The notes beneath the pieces were generated by a model. That model worked only from the letters and a program-made list of their open reading frames with translations, was not told the DNA's origin and did not search any database. From Gammaproteobacteria bacterium (GTDB taxonomy: Bacteria; Pseudomonadota; Gammaproteobacteria; Pseudomonadales; Azotimanducaceae), in assembly GCA_026706935.1 (NCBI GenBank), contig JAPOXV010000019.1:248001-312000 (forward strand): a stretch of DNA of 64,000 bases, given 5' to 3'. The position numbers were made by a program, and so were the translations under genes. This document shows, piece by piece, positions 30,004 through 39,649 of this stretch. Each line of letters starts with the position of its first letter. Position 1 is the stretch's first letter.

Positions 30004-30735
30004 CTATGGCCCTGCGGTTTGCGCTGCAACTACCTTGCAGTCAAAGTCACTAAACTCGATATGCTCGTTTTGATCAATCTTCGTGACAAAGAACGCTCGA
30101 CCGGCCGCTTCAAAGCTCATTGATTTTGTCAAGGATACCCCCGTCGCACGATCCGAGGTAAACGTTGTTTCTTGCTCGAGCTTCCGCATTTTGACGCCTC
30201 TAATCGGTGATGCCGGTTCAGTAAGTGAGATTGAGAACCTCAATGGTCGGAATCCGTCTTTAGTTACGATCAGGATTCCGGTCATCTTTTCCTCCATCCG
30301 GTCCGGAATCTCATCGCCCATCTCAGGCAGAAAGACGAACTCAATCGTCTCGTCATTTTCCTGAACGACACGTACAGTATCGGCTACAACCATTTTCAGG
30401 AATTCAAGGTCAGTAGGGTAATTTCTACGCCGCGATCGCTCGTCCGCATCTTCCGCGTAGTCGGCCAGTTCCCGCTTGGTCGGCTGAAGACCATCAACAG
30501 TTACTAATTGCCACAGTGTTTCAGGAGAGAATTTCTCAACGCGCTCTCCTGACTCTTTCGACGAATGAGTCGTCATATAGGAACAAGCGACGTGATCTTG
30601 AGAAAGATTCGCTTCGAGGAATTTCGCGTAAAGCGGGTCTATCTCATCCGCTTGTACGAACGGAGTTGCTAACGAAAGTAGCGTCGTCAACGTAGCTTGT
30701 AAATATCGGCTTGTCAGCGAACGAATACGATCCAC
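30004..30735 (-). CDS. hypothetical exported protein
   Basis: I do not recognise this 243-residue protein. It has a probable signal peptide (residues 1-29, basic start then LTTLLSLATPFVQA/DE), so it is likely periplasmic. The mature part is mainly polar with alternating strands (TIEFVFLPEM, GILIVTKDGFRPLRFSISL), suggesting a beta-rich domain. Two cysteines (in VACSY and DFDCKV) could pair. It lies downstream of the terC cluster in the same direction. Confidence 0.7.
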   Translation of the reverse strand: MDRIRSLTSRYLQATLTTLLSLATPFVQADEIDPLYAKFLEANLSQDHVACSYMTTHSSKESGERVEKFSPETLWQLVTVDGLQPTKRELADYAEDADERSRRRNYPTDLEFLKMVVADTVRVVQENDETIEFVFLPEMGDEIPDRMEEKMTGILIVTKDGFRPLRFSISLTEPASPIRGVKMRKLEQETTFTSDRATGVSLTKSMSFEAAGRAFFVTKIDQNEHIEFSDFDCKVVAAQTAGP

Positions 30736-30806
30736 GATGCTCCTTTATTCCTAATATCGCTATATCCAATGTCGCGCCGACCGTAAAACTTGATCGCCCG
30801 ATCCGC

Positions 30807-31019
30807 TTAGTTGAGAAGCGATAGTTCAGCGGTCAGACCAGCGCGATCGTCTAACGGCTCCTTTGACAGAAAAACACTTAGATCGTTCTCAACTTTAGTC
30901 ACCACATCTACATCTTTGACCGCTTGAGCACCGACACAAAAATGAACCTGCTGTTCGAAACCGACAGATGGCATGTCTGCGACGGCTCGAGTCAAGTCGC
31001 AGTCAAATTCTTCCGCCAA
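30807..31019 (-). CDS. small hypothetical protein, 70 residues
   Basis: This frame begins with TTG 3 nt after the terC stop and encodes MAEEFDCDLTRAVADMPSV..., ending AELSLLN. It is acidic, with two cysteines and no membrane span. The close, same-strand position behind terC suggests a cotranscribed gene. Its reading looks like real protein (VDVVTKVENDLSVFLSKE), but I recognise no family. Confidence 0.45.
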   Translation of the reverse strand: MAEEFDCDLTRAVADMPSVGFEQQVHFCVGAQAVKDVDVVTKVENDLSVFLSKEPLDDRAGLTAELSLLN

Positions 31020-31022
31020 CGG

Positions 31023-31802
31023 TTAGCTCACGTTCGAATCTGCAGGAAACAAATCGTGAAATTGCGCCTTTCGTAGCTTGATTGCCCCTCGAGCGCCACC
31101 TCGACGACGAGTTCTCGCCATATTCAGCAACTCTACGCAAAACGCAAAAGCCATCGACGCGTAAATTAGCCCCTTCGGTACGTGGATCCCCCACGACTCA
31201 ACGATCAGTGCAAAACCGATTAGAACCAAGAACGCAAGCGCTAACACTTTAAGCGAGGGATGATCCTCAACGAAGCGACTGATTGGTCCTGCTGTGAACA
31301 TCATCACGATCACCGCCGTCACGATCGCGGCGATCATCACGACGACGTTGTCCACCAAACCGACGGCAGTAATCACGGAATCAAGCGAGAACACGATGTC
31401 AATGAGTGCGATTTGCGCCAAGACCCAACCAAATGTTGCGGTTTTGCGAAGTCGGGTGGTTTCCTCGACCACACCAAGCGAATTGTGAATCTCTAAGGTC
31501 GCTTTAAAAACTAGAAAAGCGCCGCCGAAGAACAAAATCAGATCTCTGCCTGAAACTCCGTGTCCGAGAACATGGAAAAGGTCTGCGGTAAGTCCAATGA
31601 TCCAACTCAACGTTAATAACAGCAGAATGCGCATCAGCATTGCGAGCGCAAGTCCGATCGTCCGAGCACTTTGTCGCTGATTTGCTGGTAGCTGGTTCGT
31701 CGTGATCGATATAAAAACGATGTTATCGACTCCTAACACGATTTCGATCGCCGTCAGCGTCACAAACGCTGCCACAATCTCATAGCTCAACGCGAACTCC
31801 AT
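31023..31802 (-). CDS. TerC family integral membrane protein
   Basis: This 259-residue protein has about seven membrane spans and the TerC motifs EIVLGVDNIVFISI (with the conserved Asp) and DIVFSLDSVITAVGL. TerC proteins have been linked to tellurite resistance and metal (manganese) export. The frame is open to 31838, but a strong AGGAGG ribosome site lies 9 nt before the ATG at 31802, which sets the start. The substrate is not shown by the sequence. Confidence 0.9.
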   Translation of the reverse strand: MEFALSYEIVAAFVTLTAIEIVLGVDNIVFISITTNQLPANQRQSARTIGLALAMLMRILLLLTLSWIIGLTADLFHVLGHGVSGRDLILFFGGAFLVFKATLEIHNSLGVVEETTRLRKTATFGWVLAQIALIDIVFSLDSVITAVGLVDNVVVMIAAIVTAVIVMMFTAGPISRFVEDHPSLKVLALAFLVLIGFALIVESWGIHVPKGLIYASMAFAFCVELLNMARTRRRGGARGAIKLRKAQFHDLFPADSNVS

Positions 31803-31890
31803 CGACACATACCTCCTACGGTTAGGCGGACTAAACACTCGCCTTCGAATACCGTTTTTATAATCTCATTTCGCCGACGAACACCCCCGC

Positions 31891-32190
31891 ATGACGAAAA
31901 TGGCAACTCCTGAATCTCTTGAAGCAGCCGTATTTAGGCGACTAATCGACCATCTCGACGAGCATAAAGAGGTCCAAAATATCGAGTTGATGAACCTAGC
32001 GGGATTTTGTCGCAATTGCTTAGCAAAGTGGTACGTCGCGGCGGCTGAGGAAGCGGGAGAAGAACTCGATTACGAGAGTGCTCGCGAACGTGTCTACGGT
32101 ATGCCGTACGCCGAGTGGAAAGAAAAGTACCAACTCGAGGCGACGCCGGAGCAACTGGCTAAACGAGCGCAACAACCGGATCACCACTGA
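31891..32190 (+). CDS. DUF1244 family protein
   Basis: This 99-residue protein matches DUF1244, a small family of unknown function. The pattern AVFRRLIDHLDEH near the start, then the central LMNLAGFCRNCLAKW (CxxC, possibly metal-binding), and RVYGMPYAEWKEKYQ are characteristic. A second ATG lies three codons in. It precedes lepB by 15 nt in the same direction and is divergent from terC. Confidence 0.88.
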   Translation: MTKMATPESLEAAVFRRLIDHLDEHKEVQNIELMNLAGFCRNCLAKWYVAAAEEAGEELDYESARERVYGMPYAEWKEKYQLEATPEQLAKRAQQPDHH

Positions 32191-32205
32191 TCCGATATTC
32201 CATAG

Positions 32206-32934
32206 ATGTCAGAATCCAAGCAGACTAGCGATCGCGTCGGTCGACTGACGAAGTTTTGGCGCGAATGGCGAGGCTTCGTCTACTTCGTAATCGCCATGAT
32301 CCTGTTTCGATCGGTTATCGCGGACTGGAATCAAGTACCTTCGGGTAGCATGGAACCCAACATCATGGTTGGGGATCGCATTGTCGTTGACAAGATCAGT
32401 TATGACCTGCGCGTCCCGTTCACGCTGACACGTATCCACCAGTGGAGCGATCCACAACGAGGCGATGTCATCACGTTCCCCAATCCACGCGACGACGAGG
32501 TCTACGTAAAACGCCTGATCGCCGTACCTGGCGATACTGTTGAAATGCGAAACAACCGGCTAATCATTAACGGTGAAAGGGCTACGTATCAGCAACTTGA
32601 CGGCGATCTTGCCGACAGACTGTCGTCTCAACTTCATCAGCGTAGTCTGAGGACCCATCGACTGCTTGAGGAGACGATCCTAGGAAGTACCAGGATCATC
32701 ATGGAATCGCGACGACGAGGGAATCCGATGACACGTTCATTCGGTCCTGTTGAAGTCCCCGCTGAATCATTTTTCGTCATGGGCGACAATCGAGACAACA
32801 GTAAGGACTCTCGAGAATTCGGGTTTCTTGAACGTGACCGAGTTCTCGGTCGGGCTTATGCGATTGCCTTCTCGGTTGACACTAGCAAGTACTACATGCC
32901 ACGTCCGAGTCGCTTCTTCACGGACCTTGAGTAG
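32206..32934 (+). CDS. lepB: signal peptidase I LepB
   Basis: LepB cleaves signal peptides from exported proteins in the inner membrane. The 242-residue protein has one N-terminal membrane span (about 23-38), the catalytic serine in PSGSMEP (S48) and the catalytic lysine in DEVYVKRLIAVPGD (K102). The box GDNRDNSKDSREFG is near the C-terminus. It has one span, not the two of E. coli LepB, which is common in other gammaproteobacteria. It lies in an operon-like order behind DUF1244. Confidence 0.94.
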   Translation: MSESKQTSDRVGRLTKFWREWRGFVYFVIAMILFRSVIADWNQVPSGSMEPNIMVGDRIVVDKISYDLRVPFTLTRIHQWSDPQRGDVITFPNPRDDEVYVKRLIAVPGDTVEMRNNRLIINGERATYQQLDGDLADRLSSQLHQRSLRTHRLLEETILGSTRIIMESRRRGNPMTRSFGPVEVPAESFFVMGDNRDNSKDSREFGFLERDRVLGRAYAIAFSVDTSKYYMPRPSRFFTDLE

Positions 32935-33017
32935 TTCACTGCTTACCCAAAATCGGTAACATTTTGATGACGGCAGCGGTCTAACCTGCCGCAGTGTTAC
33001 ACGATTAGGACGAATCC

Positions 33018-35120
33018 TTGCCTCGATTAATCCGCTTACTGGTCGGCGTTTGCGTCGTCTCACTCACCAGCTCCCTCGTAGCCGAAGTCGAGACAGCGTT
33101 TCTACCCACCCTCGAACCATTACCAGTTCATCCTCGCGCTGCACGCTTCATAGTCGACCAAGTACGGAGCAACCATCTAATCCGGAATGCGCCGCTGGAC
33201 GACGACGCCTCTTCTCAAATATTAGACCGCTACCTTGAAGTACTCGACCGCCGCAAGCAGTTTTATCTCGCTAGTGACATCGAGGAATTCGAAACCTTCA
33301 GATATCAGTTTGACGACGCACTCAAACGAGGTCGCTTAGAACTTGCTTACAAAATGGTCAATCGACTCCAATCTCGACGTGATGCCCGATACGACTGGAT
33401 TCTCGAGCGACTTGAGCCTGGAATTGAATCTTTCGATCTAGCAACCAGTGTGCAATTGCCACTGGATGCTGATGACCTGGCGTGGCCGCGGGATAAAGCC
33501 GATGCAGACCTGCGTTGGGAACACAATCTAACGGACGCCATCATCCATATGCGTTTGAATCAGCGCGAACCCGAGGAGATTCTCAATCTGCTCACGAAGC
33601 GCTACACCAATCGTCGCAATCAGAACCGCCAGTTTACGTCTGAAGAAGCCTTTGCCGACTACATAAATTCGTTCACCCATATCTATGACCCGCACACGGT
33701 CTATTTCTCACCCCGAGACGCAGAAGACTTCCACATGTCCATGCGCATGTCACTCGAAGGCATTGGTGCATTACTAGGAATCGAGGACGAATACGTCAGA
33801 GTAATCAGCCTAGTAAAGGGTGGACCTGCAGAACTGGATGGCGAACTGAAGGCCGCTGACCGAATCGTGGCGGTTGGGCAAGACCCCAACGGACCAATGA
33901 TTGACGTGGTGGGTCGCAGGATTCAAGACGTCGTTGACTTGATTCGAGGCCCAAGAGGCACGGTCGTTCGATTGGAAGTTCTCGAACCCGTGAGTTCTGG
34001 TGGTGCATCGAAGGTGATCGCGATCACTCGCGACAAGGTAAAGCTCGAAGAAACAGCCGCGAAAAAGAAAGTGTTCACTCTCGAAGACAAGGGTATTGAA
34101 CGCAAAATCGGCGTGATCGAGTTGCCGAAGATGTACGCTGATCTGGCTGGCGAGCAACGCGGTGAAGAGGACTACCGCAGTGCGACGCGCGATGTCGAGA
34201 AACTGATCGGCGAACTTAAGGAAGAAGACATCGACGGGTTAGTCCTGGATCTCCGCAACAACGGTGGCGGATCACTTCCGGAAGCCCACAAACTCGTCGG
34301 CTTGTTCATTGAGACCGGACCCACTGTCCTGGTGAAAGGACTCGGACGACGTCAACAGGCTATGAAAGACAACGATCCTTACGTTGCATACGACGGACCT
34401 CTCGCAGTCCTTGTCAATCGAAGCTCGGCATCCGCTTCCGAGATCTTTGCAGGTGCGATTCAGGACTACGGTCGTGGTTTAGTGCTGGGTACGCGGACTT
34501 ACGGTAAAGGCTCGATTCAATCCATTCTCTCGCTGAACCACGGTCAACTTAAGATCACTCAAGGAAAGTACTACCGAATTACCGGCGAAACCACTCAACA
34601 TAGTGGAGTAAAGCCCGACATCGAGTTTCCTGAACTGATAGATCCGGAGGCTGTTGGTGAGAGCTCGTATTCGAATGCACTTGCGCTTGACGTCATCGAA
34701 CCTGCAGAGTACGAAGTGATCGCGGATATCGATGGGTTGATTAGCGATCTGACGAAAAGGCACGAGGAACGCACCAGAAACGATCCTCACTTCGATTATT
34801 ACCGCCGCTTTGCGGAGCGTATCAATTTCAACCGCAACATCACGCACGTGTCGCTCAATGAAGATGAACGCCGTGCGCGTCGAGAGGAAAGTGCGACGTG
34901 GCGCTTAAAGACAGAGAACGACTACTTGAGGGCGCTAGGTGAGGAGCCCGCCGAATCCATTGATGAGCTCGATGACATCATGCGTGAGCTTCCGAGGAAA
35001 CGAGCGGAGCAGGTCGATGGTATGGTTGAAGAATCAGGTCGCATCCTGCTGGACTACATCAACTCTAATCCGACGTTAGCCTATCGCGAAGCGTCTGCCG
35101 CTGCAGCAATAGGACCTTAA
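33018..35120 (+). CDS. prc: carboxy-terminal processing (tail-specific) protease Prc
   Basis: Prc is a periplasmic S41 protease that trims or degrades proteins from their C-terminus. The 700-residue protein has a signal peptide (residues 1-22), an N-terminal helical region, and a PDZ domain (about 235-330, GIGALLGIEDEYVRVISLVKGGPAEL). The S41 domain carries the catalytic serine in NRSSASASEIFAGA and the lysine in YGKGSIQSI, and a C-terminal extension follows. The start is a TTG with AGGA upstream. Its stop overlaps the convergent thrS stop in TTAA. Confidence 0.95.
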   Translation: MPRLIRLLVGVCVVSLTSSLVAEVETAFLPTLEPLPVHPRAARFIVDQVRSNHLIRNAPLDDDASSQILDRYLEVLDRRKQFYLASDIEEFETFRYQFDDALKRGRLELAYKMVNRLQSRRDARYDWILERLEPGIESFDLATSVQLPLDADDLAWPRDKADADLRWEHNLTDAIIHMRLNQREPEEILNLLTKRYTNRRNQNRQFTSEEAFADYINSFTHIYDPHTVYFSPRDAEDFHMSMRMSLEGIGALLGIEDEYVRVISLVKGGPAELDGELKAADRIVAVGQDPNGPMIDVVGRRIQDVVDLIRGPRGTVVRLEVLEPVSSGGASKVIAITRDKVKLEETAAKKKVFTLEDKGIERKIGVIELPKMYADLAGEQRGEEDYRSATRDVEKLIGELKEEDIDGLVLDLRNNGGGSLPEAHKLVGLFIETGPTVLVKGLGRRQQAMKDNDPYVAYDGPLAVLVNRSSASASEIFAGAIQDYGRGLVLGTRTYGKGSIQSILSLNHGQLKITQGKYYRITGETTQHSGVKPDIEFPELIDPEAVGESSYSNALALDVIEPAEYEVIADIDGLISDLTKRHEERTRNDPHFDYYRRFAERINFNRNITHVSLNEDERRARREESATWRLKTENDYLRALGEEPAESIDELDDIMRELPRKRAEQVDGMVEESGRILLDYINSNPTLAYREASAAAAIGP

Positions 35121-36955
35121 AGGGCGAACGATAGTGCGCGAGTATCAATTGTCTCGCGCAGCTTCTCCTTGAATGTTTCGAACGGCATAGTCGTCTGTTC
35201 GCGAATACCGTAGCGTCTTAGCGTCACTTCATTCGCTTCCATTTCGCGTTCGCCCACGATCAGAAGGTTCGGAATCTTTCGCGTCGTTCCTTCGCGAATT
35301 TTCTTCGAAACCGTATCGCTGGTTGACCCGAGTTCTGCTCGAACGAAGTCCGCGCGCAGTTCGTTAACAATCCGCTGAGCGTAAACGTCAAACTGCTCTG
35401 ACACCGTGAGCACCCTGACTTGCACCGGTGCAAGCCAAGTTGGAAACGCGCCGCCAAAGTGCTCGATCAGAAAAGCAACGAAGCGTTCATGGGTCGAGAA
35501 TGGCGCACGGTGAATGCAATACGGTACGTGTTCTTCGCCATCCGGTCCAACGTATTTCAAGTCCAGTCGCTTTGGAATAGCGAAGTCAAGCTGGACCGTG
35601 CTAACTGACTCCTCACGTCCCGTGACAGTAGGGAACTGCACGTCAATCTTAGGTCCGTAGAAAGCGGCTTCACCTTTGGCTTCAACGTAGTCAAGATCGA
35701 GTTCATTCAGAATATCGCGCAACACTGCTTGAGAGGATTCCCAAGCTTCCGGTTCGTCGACGTACTTGTTCTTGCCTTGCGGATCCTCAGGGTCCCAACA
35801 GCTCAACCGCAGGGAGTAGTCCTTCAATCCAAGGATCGAATACGCACGATCATAGAGTGCAATGACGTTTCGAAATTCGCTGGCGATTTGCTCCTCGGTG
35901 CAGTAAATATGTGCGTCATTCATGCACATGCCTCTGACTCTGAGCAATCCACCCACGGCACCGGAGTCTTCAAACCTATAAACGTGACCATATTCCGCTA
36001 GACGCAAAGGTAACTCACGATAGCTTCGTAACGACGACGAGAAGATCTTGTGATGGTGCGGGCAGTTCATCGGTTTGAGCACATACGCTTCCTTCACGAC
36101 GTCGCCGTGCTCGGTCTCCTCAAGCACCTCGATCGGTGGATACATGTCGTCTGCGTAATACGGTAAGTGGCCCGTCCGATAGAACAAATCCTGTTTTGCG
36201 ATATGCGGTGTCGCTACACGCTGGTATCCGTCCGCGAATTCCAACTCCGTTGCTAATTTCTCGAGCTCGTCTCGAATAACGGTTCCGTTCGGCAGCCACA
36301 GCGGCAGACCACGTCCAATTTCGTTATCGATCGTAAATATGTCGAGCTCTCTGCCAAGCTTTTTATGGTCGCGTTCCTGTGCAAGTTCATAGGCTTGTAT
36401 ATGAGCATCCAGCGTGGCTTTGTCCTCAAACGCCCACGCATAGATGCGCGTCATCATGGTGTTTCTGGAATCACCGCGCCAGTACGCTCCAGCAACGCTT
36501 CTTATCTTGAAGGCGTCTCGTGGAATGTCCTTCGCTGTGTCTACGTGCGGACCTTCACACATGTCCAAGAATGGTCCGTTTCGATAGAACGAGAGTGACT
36601 CTAGACCGTTTTTCTCGCACAGCTCTTCGGCGTATTCACGTTTATAAGGCTCACCCATCTCATCGATGCGTGCAAATGCTTCAGCCTTCGGAAGTTCCTC
36701 TTGATAGAACCGTTGTCCTTTCTTGAGTATCCGACGCATCCGACGTTCAAGATCTGGAAAGTCGGCTTCGGTTATCGGTTTCGGCAATACGAAGTCGTAG
36801 TAGAACCCATCCTGAATCGGCGGTCCAAACCCTAATGTAGCGCCCTCTCGCATCTCCAATACAGCTTGTGCAAGAACGTGCGCCAAGCTATGACGTATGC
36901 GGTATAGATCGTCGCTAGCATCAGCGTCGATTTCACCTGAATGTTCTAAGGGCAC
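35117..36955 (-). CDS. thrS: threonyl-tRNA synthetase lacking the TGS domain
   Basis: This 612-residue enzyme attaches threonine to tRNA-Thr. It begins directly with the editing domain (HSLAH, H22 and H26, then CEGPHVDTAKD). The class II catalytic core follows, with zinc ligands in MNCPHHH (Cys), DAHIY (His) and CIHRAPFSTHERF (His), and a C-terminal anticodon-binding domain (about 500-612). E. coli ThrS is 642 residues with a TGS domain at its N-terminus. That domain is absent here, and only 27 nt separate the start from the acnA stop, so it cannot lie just upstream. The MNCPHHH form of the motif is unlike the usual gammaproteobacterial MNCPGH. infC, rpmI and rplT do not follow. Confidence 0.95.
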   Translation of the reverse strand: MPLEHSGEIDADASDDLYRIRHSLAHVLAQAVLEMREGATLGFGPPIQDGFYYDFVLPKPITEADFPDLERRMRRILKKGQRFYQEELPKAEAFARIDEMGEPYKREYAEELCEKNGLESLSFYRNGPFLDMCEGPHVDTAKDIPRDAFKIRSVAGAYWRGDSRNTMMTRIYAWAFEDKATLDAHIQAYELAQERDHKKLGRELDIFTIDNEIGRGLPLWLPNGTVIRDELEKLATELEFADGYQRVATPHIAKQDLFYRTGHLPYYADDMYPPIEVLEETEHGDVVKEAYVLKPMNCPHHHKIFSSSLRSYRELPLRLAEYGHVYRFEDSGAVGGLLRVRGMCMNDAHIYCTEEQIASEFRNVIALYDRAYSILGLKDYSLRLSCWDPEDPQGKNKYVDEPEAWESSQAVLRDILNELDLDYVEAKGEAAFYGPKIDVQFPTVTGREESVSTVQLDFAIPKRLDLKYVGPDGEEHVPYCIHRAPFSTHERFVAFLIEHFGGAFPTWLAPVQVRVLTVSEQFDVYAQRIVNELRADFVRAELGSTSDTVSKKIREGTTRKIPNLLIVGEREMEANEVTLRRYGIREQTTMPFETFKEKLRETIDTRALSFAL

Positions 36956-36982
36956 GGGTTAGCTCCTGAAGAGATTGCGCGA

Positions 36983-39649
36983 TCAAGCCGCGTCTTTGGT
37001 TATGTTGTTCAACACGTACTGAAGGATTCCGCCACAGCGGAAATACTCGATCTCGTTATCCGTATCAAGGCAACTCAACACACGATGTGCGTCGGTTGAA
37101 CCATCCGCTCGCGTGATGACCATTCTCAGTTCCTGTCGAGGCGAAATCTCTCTCTGTCCGTCAGCGAAGTCGATAGAGACTCGCTCCGATCCATCGAGGC
37201 GGAGCGTGGTACGAGATTCACCGTTCGTAAACAGAAGAGGAAGAACACCCATACCCACGAGATTAGACCGGTGAATTCGTTCGAAACTCTCTGCGATGAC
37301 TGCCTTCACACCTAGTAATCGCGTGCCTTTCGCCGCCCAATCTCGGCTCGAGCCGGTACCGTATTCCTTTCCGGCAAAGACGACCAAGGGCGTTCCTTCA
37401 CGTTCGTAACGCATGGCAGCATCATAGATCGAGATTTGATCTCCCGTAGGAACGTGCTTCGTATAACCGCCTTCGACATCAGAGAGCATCTCATTTCTGA
37501 TTCTGATGTTCGCGAAAGTACCACGCATCATGACTTCATGATTACCTCTACGCGATCCGTATGAGTTAAAGTCAATTACTTGAACGCCGTTCTGTTGTAA
37601 GTACTCACCAGCAGGACTTGCTGGCTGGATCGCGCCAGCAGGAGAAATGTGGTCCGTCGTTACCGAATCGCCAAGAATCGCCAATACACGCGCTTTGTCG
37701 ATAACGACAGTCTGGTCCAAGTCGCCGCCGACGGAGAAAAACGGTGGTTGCTTGATATACGTGGATTCCTCCCATCCGTACGTACTGGCTTCGTCAACGG
37801 AGATTTCGCGCCAAGCTTCCGGTCCCGTAAAAACGTCGGAGTATTGACGCGAGAACATTGATGCTGTTACTCGATCCACGACGTCGTCGACATCCTTAGA
37901 GCTGGGCCAAATATCCCTAAGGAAGACGTCGTTGCCGTGCGTATCCTGCCCCAGCGCTTCAGTCGTCAAATCGATCCGCGTCGTTCCGGCAATCGCGAAC
38001 GCGACGACCAAAGGAGGCGAAGCCAGCCAATTTGCTCGAACTTCCTGGTGGACGCGACCTTCGAAGTTACGATTGCCAGACAGTACAGCAGATACCGTCA
38101 AGTTACCGTCCGCGATCGCTTTCGATATTGCGTCTGGCAAAGGACCGGAATTTCCAATGCAAGTCGTACAACCGTAACCGACTAAGTTAAAACCAACTTG
38201 ATCCAATGCTGACTGTAAACCGGTTTCCTCGAGGTATTCCGTTACTACCTTCGATCCGGGTGCTAGCGAAGTTTTAACCCACGGTTTAACGTGCAATCCT
38301 CGGTCTAAGGCATTTTGCGCGACCAAACCTGCCGCGAGCATCACTGCGGGATTTGACGTATTCGTGCAGGACGTAATCGCTGCAATCACCACATCACCGT
38401 TTCTTAATGCATAGTCCTCTCCGTCGACTGCAACTTCCTCCGTACCACTCGTCAAGTCGAGTGCGTCGTCGAACGCACCACGAATTCCAGCAAGTGAGAC
38501 GCGGTCCTGCGGGCGCTTCGGCCCTGCGAGCGAAGGCACGACCTCCGATAGGTCAAGGTGCAACAACTCAGAATAGTCCGGTTCATTTGATTCGTCTAGC
38601 CACATACCTTGTTGTTTCGTGTACGCTTCCGCCAAAGCAATGGTCTCGGCAGGACGAGACGAAAGCTCTAAATAACGAATCGTTTCTTGGTCAACCGGAA
38701 AGAAGCCGCAAGTTGCACCGTACTCCGGCGCCATATTCGCAATCGTCGCTCGATCAGCAAGCGACAGGTGTTTGACGGACGGTCCAAAAAACTCGACGAA
38801 TTTACCAACTACGCCATGTGCACGAAGTAACTCCACTACGCGTAATACAAGGTCGGTAGCTGTGACACCTTCTGCGAGTTCACCGGTAAGACGTACGCCA
38901 ACGACTGTCGGAACGAGCATCGAAATCGGTTGACCTAACATCGCCGCTTCGGCTTCGATACCACCCACTCCCCAACCTAATACGCCTAAGCCATTGACCA
39001 TGGTCGTATGGCTATCGGTACCAACCAGCGTGTCCGGATATGCAATCGTTCTGCCATCCTCCTCTCTCGTCCAGACAACGCGAGCTAAGTACTCCAAGTT
39101 GACCTGATGACAAATCCCCGTGCCTGGTGGTACCACACGAAAGTTGTCAAACGCCTGTTGCCCCCAACGTAAGAACCGATATCGCTCACCGTTGCGATCC
39201 ATTTCCGCCGCAACATTTGCGGCAAAAGCGCCTTCTGTACCGAAATGGTCGACCATAACTGAGTGGTCAATCACTAAGTCGACTGGAGATAACGGGTTGA
39301 TTTTTTCAGGATCAGTTCCCGCTGTGACGGTAGCTCCTCTCATTGCCGCGAGATCAGCAACCGCTGGTACACCAGTGAAGTCCTGCATTAGCACTCGTGC
39401 TGGTTGATACGCGATTTCAGTCGCCTCCGCGTCGTGAGAACTCCAATGTCCAAGTTTCTCGATATCTAATTGCGTAACGGAGTTTCCATCTTCAAAGCGA
39501 AGGAGGTTTTCGAACAGAACTTTCAGTGAAATCGGCATCTTCGATACATCACCCGCACCATTCTTAGCTGCAATGTTTAAATCAAAATAGTCGTACTCCC
39601 GATCGTCTACTACGAGCGTTGAACGACTATTGAAGGAGTTAACACTCAC
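36983..39649 (-). CDS. acnA: aconitate hydratase AcnA
   Basis: Aconitase converts citrate to isocitrate in the TCA cycle using a [4Fe-4S] cluster. The three cluster cysteines are in ITSCTNTSNPAV and GYGCTTCIGNSGPL. Also visible are GVGVGGIEAEAAMLGQP-like sequence and the C-terminal swivel domain with GSSRDWAAKG. The length of 888 residues matches the AcnA/IRP1 type. The frame extends to a GTG at 39682, but the GTG at 39649 has AAAGGA about 8 nt upstream and matches the family start. Confidence 0.96.
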   Translation of the reverse strand: MSVNSFNSRSTLVVDDREYDYFDLNIAAKNGAGDVSKMPISLKVLFENLLRFEDGNSVTQLDIEKLGHWSSHDAEATEIAYQPARVLMQDFTGVPAVADLAAMRGATVTAGTDPEKINPLSPVDLVIDHSVMVDHFGTEGAFAANVAAEMDRNGERYRFLRWGQQAFDNFRVVPPGTGICHQVNLEYLARVVWTREEDGRTIAYPDTLVGTDSHTTMVNGLGVLGWGVGGIEAEAAMLGQPISMLVPTVVGVRLTGELAEGVTATDLVLRVVELLRAHGVVGKFVEFFGPSVKHLSLADRATIANMAPEYGATCGFFPVDQETIRYLELSSRPAETIALAEAYTKQQGMWLDESNEPDYSELLHLDLSEVVPSLAGPKRPQDRVSLAGIRGAFDDALDLTSGTEEVAVDGEDYALRNGDVVIAAITSCTNTSNPAVMLAAGLVAQNALDRGLHVKPWVKTSLAPGSKVVTEYLEETGLQSALDQVGFNLVGYGCTTCIGNSGPLPDAISKAIADGNLTVSAVLSGNRNFEGRVHQEVRANWLASPPLVVAFAIAGTTRIDLTTEALGQDTHGNDVFLRDIWPSSKDVDDVVDRVTASMFSRQYSDVFTGPEAWREISVDEASTYGWEESTYIKQPPFFSVGGDLDQTVVIDKARVLAILGDSVTTDHISPAGAIQPASPAGEYLQQNGVQVIDFNSYGSRRGNHEVMMRGTFANIRIRNEMLSDVEGGYTKHVPTGDQISIYDAAMRYEREGTPLVVFAGKEYGTGSSRDWAAKGTRLLGVKAVIAESFERIHRSNLVGMGVLPLLFTNGESRTTLRLDGSERVSIDFADGQREISPRQELRMVITRADGSTDAHRVLSCLDTDNEIEYFRCGGILQYVLNNITKDAA

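Noticed and set aside
32960-33000. Stem CGGCAG/CTGCCG between lepB and prc
   Set aside because: Only 6 bp with a 9-nt loop and no T-run. Not enough to call a terminator or attenuator.
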